A stretch of DNA of 49,429 bases from an uncultured bacterium (lineage in GTDB: Bacteria > Desulfobacterota > Desulfobaccia > Desulfobaccales > 0-14-0-80-60-11). The stretch covers positions 1 through 49,429 of the forward strand of contig CALEAV010000029.1 of assembly GCA_937943575.1 (NCBI GenBank), in the 5' to 3' direction. A program made the translations under genes and the position numbers. Positions 1 to 7,425 of this stretch are shown piece by piece. Below the pieces are notes generated by a model. It was not told the origin of the DNA and searched no databases. It worked only from the letters and a program-made list of their open reading frames with translations. Each line of letters begins with the position of its first letter. Positions within the stretch are counted from its first letter, which is position 1.

Positions 1-2285
1 TGATCCAGTTCCCGCACCTTGTCCCAGGGAACTGTTTCCCCGAATTGGGCGAGGCGGTTACGGCCGGCGTTTTTGGCTTCCTTGAGGGCCTCCTCCGCCG
101 CCGCGGCCAGTTGGTTCACGGGGGTGTGGGCTCTTTTCAGGGTGAGGGCGGCAGAGAGGTGGACTTGGGGGTTATGGGCCACATAGGCGGCAAAGCGCTC
201 CTGAATCACTCTGGCCAAGGCGGTGATCCGGTTCCAGGGGCCGATGAGAAAGAGGTCGTCGCCCCCGGCAAAAACCGTGTAGGTGTCCTGAAACTCCGTT
301 TGGGCAAGCCTGGGGAGGTATAAGGAAAAAAAGAAATGGAGCTGCCGGCTTACGGTGGCCAGACGGGAAAGGGTGAACTTGTGTTCCGGCAGGCCACAGG
401 TCAACAAAAGCCCCAGATTGTCCACGTCGGCCTTGAGGACGCCCAGGGCCTCCAGGCCTTGGAACTTACCCGGGGTCGCGGTGTGGGAGAGAGCCAGGGC
501 TGCAAGCTGACCCAAAGTTTTCGGATCGCCCGGCTCCAGGTCCTCCTCCAGGTCTTGCAGCCGGTCATCCTGGAGATCTTCCTCCCGGCATACCGGAACA
601 TAACCGTTGATGAATTTCCGCGTCAGGGGGGAAGCAAGATGGTCTCCCGGGGGCGAGATATCCCACAGTTTCACCAAGCTCCCCTCCCGGGCCAAGTCGG
701 TCAAGTAGCCTTCAGCAAAAGCGACCTGGTAGCAGCCCCACAGGGGTTCCCGGAGGCGGTTGCTTTCATCTCTCAGGTCGGCCTCATGGGTGGTGACGGC
801 CAGGCGGTTTTTCTTAACCAGGTTGGTCCCCAGGAAGATATGGTCCCGGCAGATGGCACAGGCTGCCCCCACTTGCCGGAGATAGGGATCCCCTCCCTCC
901 CCGCCCCGCAGGCTGGCCGGGCGCTTGCCGCACAGAGGGCACAAAGAAGGTTCCAGGTCGTTGCGAAAGCTTTCCAGGTAACCCTGCTTGGCGCCGCCAT
1001 AGGTCTGGAGGTCCAGCCGGGAAAGCTTTCTCCGCTCCAAATCCCGACCGATGGCCTCCCAGAGATCGGTGAACATGCCAGCCAGAAGGTCATCCGGGGA
1101 GGCCTCCCGGGTGGCCAGCCCTATGGCGTTTTCCCCTAAAGAAATATGGAAAAGCCACTCATTCATCGAGGCTTCGGCCTCGCTGACGCCTTTGCGGGCT
1201 GCCTCAGTATTGGGGGCCAAAAGAGTGAACTTGCCGGCGGCGTTCAGGACTACAGACAAGAAAGAGAGGCCCAGCCGGCGGCACACCAGATCCGCAGCCA
1301 GCTCCGTAAGCAGGGACACGGCAAAAGAGCGTCCCCGAAGCAGCTTGGCCCGATAACGGCGGGTTTCCCCCCCTGAGCTGAAAATAAAATCCTGGATCCC
1401 ATAAAAATCCCCGCTGATGAAAAGGAATTTCTTCTCTGCACCATTCCTGATGGCAGGCACCGTGAGACTGTTCTGTTGGCGGTGATACGCATACAGAGCC
1501 GCAGCCAAGGCGGCGGTGGTGCGGGCATGGTCATACAAGGACACGTCCCGGGAGGCTTCCACTGCTCCAGCCCGAAGAGCGGGGATCATGGCGCTGTACA
1601 CCATGAGCAGGCTGTCAAAGTGCTCCAGCCAGAGCTCCAGGCTCTCTTGCCGGTGGGCCAGCCCTGCCAGGCTTGCCTTGAACCGGTCAAACAACCGAAG
1701 ATATTCTTCTCTGGCCTTTGTCTTGTCGGCCGGCGCCACTTCCGCCAGCGGGCCGGGGAAGATGCTCTCCGGGGAAAGCTCCTGGAGGGCATAGCCCACG
1801 GCCTGGGACCTCTGGGGACGTTGCCCGGAACCACCGTGGCCTTGCGGGAGGCTGAGTTCAGCCAGAATAGCCGCCAAGCGGGTCTTCTGGTATTCGGCCC
1901 AGTCAGCCGCGGGCTCCTCCCCCTCGGGTTTGTCGCGGCGCTCCCAGCCACTGGAAAGCCGGTCTGCTTCGGTTATGATCCAGCGCCAGGGGCTGTCTTC
2001 GGGACGGTGGTGCCCGGCGGCCAGGTTGATGAGCGGCTCCCCCTCTCCCCATTCTCTGGCGTTAAATTCGCACGGGAGCAGGTCGGCCAGCTTTTCGATG
2101 AACGCCGCTGTAGACAGGGCATGAGGATGGGTATACCTGCCGGTTCTCCTATTAAAGGGTTGATAGAGATCGGCATTGTTCTGCACGTAGGCCTCGCTGA
2201 CCGCCAACGCTGTGCGGTCGGCGAACTTACCCACGTCATGCAGCAAGGCGGCGGCAGCGATTTTGAGTAAGGTGGGATCCATCAT
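1..2285 (-). CDS. cas10: Type III CRISPR Cas10/Csm1-like large subunit (3' part outside the window)
   Basis: The frame stays open from ATG at 2285 (a second ATG follows at 2282) to the left edge, giving about 761 residues without the natural C-terminus. An upstream AAGGAGAG fits either ATG. An HD-nuclease motif lies near the N-terminus (H16-D17, in LLHDVGK), followed by a HH pair and the EADRLSSG stretch typical of Csm1. A zinc-binding Cys set (C449, C452, C476, C479) precedes the palm domain. The palm has KADVDNLG and then GGDD at about 674-677, the cyclic-oligoadenylate synthase motif. In the family, target RNA binding triggers HD DNA cleavage and cOA synthesis, and the neighbouring CARF gene is the likely cOA sensor. 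It is the third gene of cas6-CARF-cas10, 37 nt after the CARF stop. The type III assignment is firm; subtype III-A is likely from the sequence style, but csm2-5 are not in view. Confidence 0.95.
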   Translation of the reverse strand, partial: MMDPTLLKIAAAALLHDVGKFADRTALAVSEAYVQNNADLYQPFNRRTGRYTHPHALSTAAFIEKLADLLPCEFNAREWGEGEPLINLAAGHHRPEDSPWRWIITEADRLSSGWERRDKPEGEEPAADWAEYQKTRLAAILAELSLPQGHGGSGQRPQRSQAVGYALQELSPESIFPGPLAEVAPADKTKAREEYLRLFDRFKASLAGLAHRQESLELWLEHFDSLLMVYSAMIPALRAGAVEASRDVSLYDHARTTAALAAALYAYHRQQNSLTVPAIRNGAEKKFLFISGDFYGIQDFIFSSGGETRRYRAKLLRGRSFAVSLLTELAADLVCRRLGLSFLSVVLNAAGKFTLLAPNTEAARKGVSEAEASMNEWLFHISLGENAIGLATREASPDDLLAGMFTDLWEAIGRDLERRKLSRLDLQTYGGAKQGYLESFRNDLEPSLCPLCGKRPASLRGGEGGDPYLRQVGAACAICRDHIFLGTNLVKKNRLAVTTHEADLRDESNRLREPLWGCYQVAFAEGYLTDLAREGSLVKLWDISPPGDHLASPLTRKFINGYVPVCREEDLQDDRLQDLEEDLEPGDPKTLGQLAALALSHTATPGKFQGLEALGVLKADVDNLGLLLTCGLPEHKFTLSRLATVSRQLHFFFSLYLPRLAQTEFQDTYTVFAGGDDLFLIGPWNRITALARVIQERFAAYVAHNPQVHLSAALTLKRAHTPVNQLAAAAEEALKEAKNAGRNRLAQFGETVPWDKVRELD

Positions 2286-2322
2286 TGCTCTCCTTCAGCC
2301 TGACTGTCTGCTCCTCTGCCGG

Positions 2323-3435
2323 CTAAGTATTGATAAAACGTTCATACAGATCCGCCAGGGCGGCGTCCCGCTGGGCTTCGGTGGCGGCAGTGATGAACAC
2401 CGTGAACTTGGTGGTGGCGGACCCGTCGCTGAAGCCCCCCTCCAGGCGGTCCACCTTTCCTTTGGCAGAAGGACGGAAGTATGAAGGGCGGGCCAGGTCG
2501 GGAATGTACTTAAAGGTGTTGATCCGGGTGACGTAAGGGACCTCCAGCAGCCGGGCGAACCAGGTTTCCAGCCCTGGGGGCCGGGGGCCGAGGCCGGATT
2601 CATAGGTAATCTTTTTGGCTGCGGAGGGCAGGCCGGAGTCCGGCGGCAGCAGCTGGGCCCGCTGCAGGCCGAAGCGGTGCCGGAAGGTCTCATGGAAGAG
2701 CTGTCCCATGGCGGTAAGGCCCGCCAGCTTTTCCCCCTCCACCTCCACCGTCTCCACCAGGATGGCGAAGCGGGGATCCAGGGCCTCGTAATCCTCCGGA
2801 TCGCCCTGGTCCGCCGCCAACAGGTAAAACCGGGGGGCATGGGCCAGCCAGAAACCGAGGTCCAGGGACACCGGCTGGGGCGGCAGGGTGATAACCTCGG
2901 AGAAGCGCTCAAAGAGGTAGCACACCGGGATGTCCAGGGCCTGGCCGATGAGGCCGGCAAAGGAGATCTGGGCCTTGTAGCCCCCGGTGGCGTTGATCAC
3001 CACCTGCTCCGGGCCCCAGGTCCGGGCAATTTTGGCCACCGCGGTCACCAGGCTCCGCAGCCCCTCCCGCCGGAAGCGCTCGTGGGAGGCATCGGTGAGG
3101 CCGGCCAGGGTCTGCCAGTGCGCCTGCTCAAACCGCCGGGGATTTACGGCATCCAGGTAATACAGCTTCAGGAGCTCGCCGGTGGCTTGGCCGTCCTCGG
3201 TGTCTGACACCAGCAGATAGAGATTGAGGGGCCGGCCCAGAATCCCTTTGGTGATGATACTGTCGATGGAATTGATCTCGGCGCCCAGCAGCCGGTCCTG
3301 AGGATCCAACGCAGCCAGGGCCCGGGCCAGATCCCGCAGCCGCCTCCGGACATACAGGTCATGCCACTCCGGCCGCTGGCGCTCCAGATTGCCCTTGAGG
3401 CTGGTGCCCACGGTGCAGATGAGGGTGTGGCGCAT
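2323..3435 (-). CDS. CARF-domain CRISPR ancillary protein (TIGR02619/APE2256-like), C-terminal domain unassigned
   Basis: A 370-residue protein with an AAGGAG ribosome site just before ATG 3435. Residues 1-190 read as a CARF Rossmann domain: an N-terminal strand with TVGTSL (9-14), and the ligand-loop motif NATGGYKAQ (148-156) followed by a helix and YLFERFSE. These are hallmarks of the APE2256-type CARF family, which binds cyclic oligoadenylate. Residues 195-370 form a second part with alternating strand and helix character. I see no HEPN R-x4-6-H motif there and cannot assign it to PD-(D/E)xK, RelE or winged-helix families by eye. The gene sits between cas6 and cas10, 18 nt after cas6. It is probably a cOA-responsive effector or a ring nuclease; the sequence alone does not separate these. 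Confidence 0.88.
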   Translation of the reverse strand: MRHTLICTVGTSLKGNLERQRPEWHDLYVRRRLRDLARALAALDPQDRLLGAEINSIDSIITKGILGRPLNLYLLVSDTEDGQATGELLKLYYLDAVNPRRFEQAHWQTLAGLTDASHERFRREGLRSLVTAVAKIARTWGPEQVVINATGGYKAQISFAGLIGQALDIPVCYLFERFSEVITLPPQPVSLDLGFWLAHAPRFYLLAADQGDPEDYEALDPRFAILVETVEVEGEKLAGLTAMGQLFHETFRHRFGLQRAQLLPPDSGLPSAAKKITYESGLGPRPPGLETWFARLLEVPYVTRINTFKYIPDLARPSYFRPSAKGKVDRLEGGFSDGSATTKFTVFITAATEAQRDAALADLYERFINT

Positions 3436-3453
3436 CGTTTCTCCTTGGTCCTT

Positions 3454-4380
3454 TTACGGTGGAAGAACGGAAAAGGAAATCTTGCCCAACCCGAAGGTGG
3501 TGTTTTTGCCCAGATGCAGCAGGGCCGCCAGGCGGAGGAGGGGGAGGAATTCCCTCAGCCGGCCCCGGTAAGTGACCTCGCCGGTCATTCCCCCCAGATA
3601 CATCTCCGCCTCCTGGCGGTTGGAATAGCGGCGCCAGTCGAACCAGTGGAGGCGGTCCCGCACCACCGCCACTTCCTCCGCCCGCTGGATGAGGCCCGGG
3701 TAATCCAGGGCCGGCTCGCCGCCGCCGAAGTGCTGCCACAGGCCGGCCAGGCGCCTGAGCACCCCCCGCATCAGCACGTGGAAGGGGAGCTGGGCCTGGA
3801 GGCGGTTCTGGAACTTGAGGCGCAAGGGGGTGATGAGGGTCAGGGTGAGCTCCTCCTCGGGGCCGCCGGGGAGGTCGGCCGCAGGGGTGGGCAGGAGCCG
3901 GGGCGGGGCGGCGCTGAGGGTGCCCTCTTCCTCCCGGTAAAGGACCCCGGCGTCAGGGGAGGTCACCTGCGCCAGGCGGAAGCGGCCCCGGCGTCCCCCC
4001 AGCCGGCGGCCGATCCCCAGGCGTCCCATCTCCCGGAAGGCATAGACAAAGTAAGGCAGACAGTCGTTGGCCCAGCCGAAGAGGAGGACGGTGAAGTCAA
4101 AAGCGTCCCCGGGCCGGTAGTGGGTGCGGGTCTCCAGGGGCGGCTCGATGACGAAGGGATGGGGGGGAGGATGGCCGCCGGCAACCGCGGGGGGGTCAAA
4201 GATGCGGGGGTAAAGGCACTGCTGCCTGAGGAGGCAGGAGGAACACTCCTGGTGGCGCAGGGCACAGACCACCTGCTTCAGGGCCAGCCCGAAGACCCCC
4301 CGGAAGGTGGAGCCTTTGTAGGCCGGCAGCAGGGCCTCCTCCTCCAGGACGGCGTGGAAACGATATTCCCCAAAGTGCAT
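3454..4380 (-). CDS. cas6: CRISPR pre-crRNA endoribonuclease Cas6 (PF10040 type)
   Basis: RAMP-fold endonuclease that cuts CRISPR precursor RNA within repeats. With ATG 4380 it is 308 residues. The N-terminal motif LPAYKGSTFRGVFG (about 18-31) and the C-terminal Gly-rich loop GKNTTFGLGK (291-300) are the family signatures. Four cysteines (C39, C46, C49, C55) match the Cys-rich segment common in this branch and may be structural. An ATG at 4428 would add 16 residues, but it lies inside the best -10 element (4427-4432), so the shorter start is preferred; neither start has a clear ribosome site. It is the first gene of the cas operon. No CRISPR repeat array lies in the window. Confidence 0.88.
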   Translation of the reverse strand: MHFGEYRFHAVLEEEALLPAYKGSTFRGVFGLALKQVVCALRHQECSSCLLRQQCLYPRIFDPPAVAGGHPPPHPFVIEPPLETRTHYRPGDAFDFTVLLFGWANDCLPYFVYAFREMGRLGIGRRLGGRRGRFRLAQVTSPDAGVLYREEEGTLSAAPPRLLPTPAADLPGGPEEELTLTLITPLRLKFQNRLQAQLPFHVLMRGVLRRLAGLWQHFGGGEPALDYPGLIQRAEEVAVVRDRLHWFDWRRYSNRQEAEMYLGGMTGEVTYRGRLREFLPLLRLAALLHLGKNTTFGLGKISFSVLPP

Positions 4381-4426
4381 AAGAACGATGATCAGCCGGC
4401 GGGTCCCGGAAGGGCCAACCCCGGCC

Positions 4427-4456
4427 ATTATTCTGTGCTTTGGCTCATTAAGTCAA
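4427..4456 (-). promoter_or_regulatory. Predicted sigma-70 promoter of the cas6-CARF-cas10 operon
   Basis: Read on the minus strand: -35 TTGACT (4456-4451), an 18-nt spacer, and -10 AATAAT (4432-4427), each 5 of 6 to consensus. Transcription would start near 4420, downstream of the ATG at 4428, which supports the shorter Cas6 start. This is a sequence-match prediction only. Confidence 0.5.
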
Positions 4457-5029
4457 GAAAAAAAGGGCACGCCGGACAGGAGGGTGGGGAAGGGGGCTGA
4501 GCCTCCCAAGGTGCGGGCCCGACACCATTGTCGCCCGCGGCGGCGCCCCTTCACCCAAGGCTCCTGAGAGAACGGCGTATCATTTCCCGGAGATGGGCCC
4601 GCCGGCCCGCATGATCAGGTTGCCCCGGGTTAGCTTGGAAGGGAAGCCGAGGTCTTTCCGGTGGCATGAAACGGATCGGGAGAAGCCCTGGAGGAAATAG
4701 AACCTGATAACGGGTGGGTGCACCAGTGCCCCATCAGCCCCGGAGCGCGGGGGGCGGGGCCTGGCGGCGGCCGCCCCGAAAGGTGGACGTTTTTGGGGAG
4801 CCCAGTCGCTACAAGGCAGACTAAGAAAACCTGCGCCGGGGCCGGGCGGCCCCATGACGAGCACAGGCATGGTGCAGGCGGCGGGACAGGGGGGAGGATT
4901 CCAGGCTCCTGGGGGCAAAGTGGCAGCCCTAGTGGAAGCCTCGAGTTGATAAAAAAATGAGGAACAATGCGGGTGAAAATGGCAGCCCGATGGCAGCCCG
5001 GCCCGGGTAAGGAGGGGCGTTGCACTCAT
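4457..5029. other. Non-coding GC-rich stretch between the cas operon and tRNA-Thr
   Basis: About 570 nt with no ORF that looks like a protein. The open frames here (for example 4580-5029 minus) have Pro/Gly/Ala-rich translations with no recognisable domain, and lack convincing ribosome sites. I found no CRISPR repeats, riboswitch core or known small-RNA signature by eye. A short A-tract occurs near 4949-4956. Confidence 0.55.
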
Positions 5030-5104
5030 TGGAGCCGGCAGGGGGATTCGAACCCCCGACCTGCTGATTACGAATCAGCTGCTCTACCTCTGAGCTATGC
5101 CGGC
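5030..5104 (-). tRNA. tRNA-Thr (anticodon CGT)
   Basis: The minus strand folds into a full cloverleaf. The 7-bp acceptor is GCCGGCA/TGCCGGC, the D-arm GCTC...GAGC, the anticodon stem GCTGA/TCAGC with loop TTCGTAA giving anticodon CGT (threonine, codon ACG), and the T-arm GGGGG-TTCGAAT-CCCCC. Discriminator T is followed by an encoded CCA (5032-5030). The gene stands alone in non-coding DNA and has a promoter-like element just upstream. Confidence 0.97.
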
Positions 5105-5114
5105 TTCGCCCTCT

Positions 5115-5143
5115 ATTGTAGAGGCTCTGCGTCGGTTCCGCAA
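5115..5143 (-). promoter_or_regulatory. Predicted promoter of tRNA-Thr
   Basis: On the minus strand: -35 TTGCGG (5143-5138), exactly 17 nt, then -10 TACAAT (5120-5115). The -10 ends 10 nt before the tRNA 5' end at 5104, a normal distance for a stable-RNA promoter with a very short 5' leader. Confidence 0.55.
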
Positions 5144-6047
5144 CGGCCGCGGCGGCTGCGGCCACCTTTTTGGGTCCTGGGGGCCCGGGAATCAGGGACG
5201 CCGGGGTGGCCGGCGACGAACTCCGGAGGGACGGGCCACCCGGGGGAGGGCGGGAAGGTGTGAGCCGACCCAACCCCCGTTACGGGCGGCAGAGAGGCCC
5301 CCAGCCGGACAGCAGGAGGGTGCCCGGCCCGGCGCCCTGGCCCTCCCGGGGAGACCGGCATCGGCGTTAAGCGCCCTTGGCCTGCCGGACCATGAGAAGA
5401 CCGCTTACGCCGGGGGGAGCTCACCTTCAGGGGGGCTGCCTGAGCTCCGGCCCGGGCCCTTGAGGAGGGCAAGGGGGTGGCGCGCCGGGGATGCCTCACC
5501 CGGGTTCGGCCCTGTTTCCGGAGGGTCTCTCCGGGGATGGCGGCCGATTTGGCCCCGGGCTTTATTGAGGATGCCACCACCCCGGGGCACGGGGAAGCCC
5601 CCGGTTTTCCCGCCGGCGGCCTGAGGGCGGTTTTGCGCCCCCATCAACCGGCCGCAAAAGTTGGGCGGTGGCTCGGCCCCGGTTGCCTGGTCATGCCCGG
5701 CGCCCGCCCTGCCGGGAGGCGCCATGGCCGGTCGGCGGCACGCCCCGGGGGAACCGGAGGATTTCGGCCGCTGATGGCATCCTGATCAGCCGCAGTGGGG
5801 GGCGGGAGGGGGCCATTCCGGGGAGCGGAGGGGGGCCAGGGCTTTTGCCCCTGAGATTGCTGTGGCCCGGGAGATGGTCGGGGGGGCGGCCGGGGACGCC
5901 CGGCAGTTTACAGCAGGTCATCCCCGGCGACCGCCCGGCGGGCCGGACAGGGCAGAGTACAGACTTTTCCTTACGGTGAGCCCGCGAAATCCCTTGGCAG
6001 GCCGGGAGAGGGATCCCATGAGCGGGTGGCCGGCCAAAGTGGTGGAG
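5144..6047. other. About 0.9 kb of GC-rich sequence without a recognisable gene
   Basis: The open frames on both strands here give Gly/Pro/Arg/Ala-rich translations with no domain, no conserved motif and no good ribosome site, as expected of chance ORFs in GC-rich DNA. I looked for RNase P, tmRNA, SRP RNA and 6S features and saw none. Several G/C-run hairpins are possible but unremarkable at this base composition. It could be decayed coding sequence, but no parent gene is recognisable. Confidence 0.5.
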
Positions 6048-6075
6048 CCTCTTCCGGGGGCCTCCCGGAAAGAGG
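6048..6075 (-). terminator. Hairpin downstream of the ars/thiol operon
   Basis: A near-perfect inverted repeat (cctcttccgg ... ccggaaagagg, one bulged A, loop about 7 nt) lies 16 nt beyond the stop codon of the last operon gene. There is no T-tract on the minus strand, so it is a weak or Rho-assisted terminator or a 3'-end stabiliser rather than a canonical intrinsic terminator. Confidence 0.4.
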
Positions 6076-6091
6076 GCGGGGCCGGCAGCCC

Positions 6092-6646
6092 TCAGAACTC
6101 GTCCAGTGGCCGCCAGCCGTATTCATTGAGATAGGCCTGGAGCTTCTCCCGCTTCTCCCGGTATTTCTCCTCCCACAGGGGCGGGCAGTCCTCCAGCCTC
6201 GTCTCCCCCTCCCTCAGGGCTGCGGCATACGCCATGCAGGTGGCATAGCCGCAGGCCTTGCAGTTGGTCAGGGGCAGGAGTTTCAGGATCTCCATGACCT
6301 TGAGCCCCGCCTGGGAGGTGTACCGGGGCTGGATCTGGTCCCGGCGCTCCCAGATGTCATTGATCTGGCCCTTGATCCACTCCAGGAGGGCCTGGGACTC
6401 CTCCATATCCCGGGCCCCCCGGATGGCAATCTCCCGGGGGTGCAGGGTGATCCATTTGCCCTCCGAGAGCTTGAGGAGCAGGACCTGGTTGCTTTGGTTG
6501 TAATCCCAGCCCCCCAGCTCGGCGTTGAGATAGGGAAAGACGGGGGAGATGTCCTCCTCCAGGGTGGCGATGCTGTGCAGCACCTCCTTGGAGGAGTCGC
6601 ACTTGGGACGGAAGATCTCATAGTTTTTGACTTTCTCCAGCAACAT
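6092..6646 (-). CDS. [4Fe-4S]-domain protein with PF04060-type cluster motif, DUF3786-like
   Basis: A 184-residue soluble protein. The start at ATG 6646 is set by AAAGGAGG 5-6 nt upstream; the longer open frame adds only low-complexity sequence. Near the C-terminus, C129-x2-C132-x4-C137-x16-C154 is the Fe-S motif also found in corrinoid iron-sulfur proteins. It is followed by a charged helix that may be a coiled coil (about 158-175). The body (1-120) contains FPYLNAELGGWDY and resembles DUF3786-type proteins of strict anaerobes, but I am less sure of that. It is the last gene of the ars/thiol operon, and its start overlaps the previous gene by 29 nt, suggesting translational coupling. A redox or electron-transfer role is inferred. 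Confidence 0.82.
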   Translation of the reverse strand: MLLEKVKNYEIFRPKCDSSKEVLHSIATLEEDISPVFPYLNAELGGWDYNQSNQVLLLKLSEGKWITLHPREIAIRGARDMEESQALLEWIKGQINDIWERRDQIQPRYTSQAGLKVMEILKLLPLTNCKACGYATCMAYAAALREGETRLEDCPPLWEEKYREKREKLQAYLNEYGWRPLDEF

Positions 6647-7031
6647 GACGTCCTCCTTTGGAGGCCCCCCGGAGCCGTTCCAGGAGGTGAAGGACCTGCC
6701 GGCCCCCACTGGCCCCCCACTGCCAGAGGGCGGCAAAAAAGCCCCCGGCCACCGCCGCGGCCCCGGCCCCCACCGGACAGCCGGGGTTCCCGCAGAAGAC
6801 GCAGACCGAGGACGAGGCATAGAGCCCGAAAAAGGCCAGATAGGGGAGGAGCCAGGCCCGGAGCCGGGTGAGGGGGTGCGGCGAGCGGTCCCGGGCTGCA
6901 GGGGGTGGCCCCGGTACCCCGCCCGCCAGCGCCACCCGTCCCTGCACCGGCGGCAGCAGCAGGCGCCGCAGGTCCTCCGGGCGCCGGAGAAGGAGTCCCC
7001 GAGGCTGGGTTGGGCTTTCCGGCTGCGACAT
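6618..7031 (-). CDS. Small membrane protein with C-x2-C-x4-C motif, unknown function
   Basis: 137 residues, with AGGAGGAGG just ahead of ATG 7031. Residues 59-75 and 86-106 are hydrophobic and flank C77-x2-C80-x4-C85 at the likely membrane boundary. The N-terminal 50 residues are Pro/Arg-rich and look unstructured, and no family is recognised. The gene lies between a small thioredoxin and a [4Fe-4S] protein, and its 3' end overlaps the latter by 29 nt. The clustered cysteines fit metal or thiol handling, but that is inference. The chance that this is a spurious frame is moderate; the good ribosome site and the operon position argue for a real gene. Confidence 0.55.
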   Translation of the reverse strand: MSQPESPTQPRGLLLRRPEDLRRLLLPPVQGRVALAGGVPGPPPAARDRSPHPLTRLRAWLLPYLAFFGLYASSSVCVFCGNPGCPVGAGAAAVAGGFFAALWQWGASGGRQVLHLLERLRGASKGGRHVAGESQKL

Positions 7032-7057
7032 CGCCCTCCTCCTGAAAGGGGCGGGGC

Positions 7058-7291
7058 TTAAGCCAGGAGGCTTTTCAGCTCCTCCACCGTGGGCACCTTG
7101 CCCACTGATTTCACTTCGCCGTCCACCACCAGGGCCGGGGTCATAAACACCCCCATGGCCATCATCTGATTGAGATCCTTGATTTTTTCCAGTTCATACT
7201 CCAGTCCCAGGGCCTTGGCCGCCTCCTCGGTGTTTTTGGCCAGCTGCTCACATTTGGGGCAGCCGGGTCCCAAAATCTGCATCTTTTTCAT
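7058..7291 (-). CDS. Small redox-active disulfide protein (thioredoxin fold, TIGR00412 family)
   Basis: A 77-residue cytosolic thioredoxin-like protein starting at ATG 7291 behind AGGAGGAG; upstream in-frame sequence belongs to the intergenic gap. The active site is C11-P-K-C14 in the GPGCPKC motif. It also has a cis-Pro TPA motif (51-53), VVDG, and the typical KxxGKVPT end. The family consists of minimal thioredoxins, often encoded beside DUF318 permeases or redox operons. Here it directly follows the permease (134 nt) in the ars operon. A second copy of the fold is fused to another domain in the gene at 8993-9508. It probably exchanges thiols with the permease or with arsenic-stressed proteins; the partner is not shown. 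Confidence 0.92.
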   Translation of the reverse strand: MKKMQILGPGCPKCEQLAKNTEEAAKALGLEYELEKIKDLNQMMAMGVFMTPALVVDGEVKSVGKVPTVEELKSLLA

Positions 7292-7425
7292 ATCACTCCT
7301 CCTGTAAGGAAAATTAAGACTGTTGAAGGCTGGGTGCCAGCGGCCCCTGCCCTCTTTCCGCCGCCCCCGGGGGAGAGGGGATGAGGGGGAAGGGAGCCGG
7401 GCGCCGCCATTATTCTCCTCACTTT

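Noticed and set aside
2683-3435. R-x4-H in the CARF protein (R101 to H106) as a possible HEPN ribonuclease motif
   Set aside because: It lies within the CARF domain, not in a C-terminal helical HEPN domain, and the surrounding sequence is not HEPN-like.
4580-5029. 149-codon minus-strand frame next to the tRNA
   Set aside because: Pro/Cys/Ser-rich translation with no family resemblance and no ribosome site; its start abuts the tRNA 3' end.
1-6091. CRISPR repeat array near the cas genes
   Set aside because: No regularly spaced direct repeats of 25-40 nt were seen in the intergenic parts; the array must lie outside the window or elsewhere.
6026-6871. 281-codon plus-strand frame opposite the [4Fe-4S] protein
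   Set aside because: Opposite a minus-strand gene with a strong ribosome site and an exact Fe-S motif; the translation ends in Arg/Pro low complexity.
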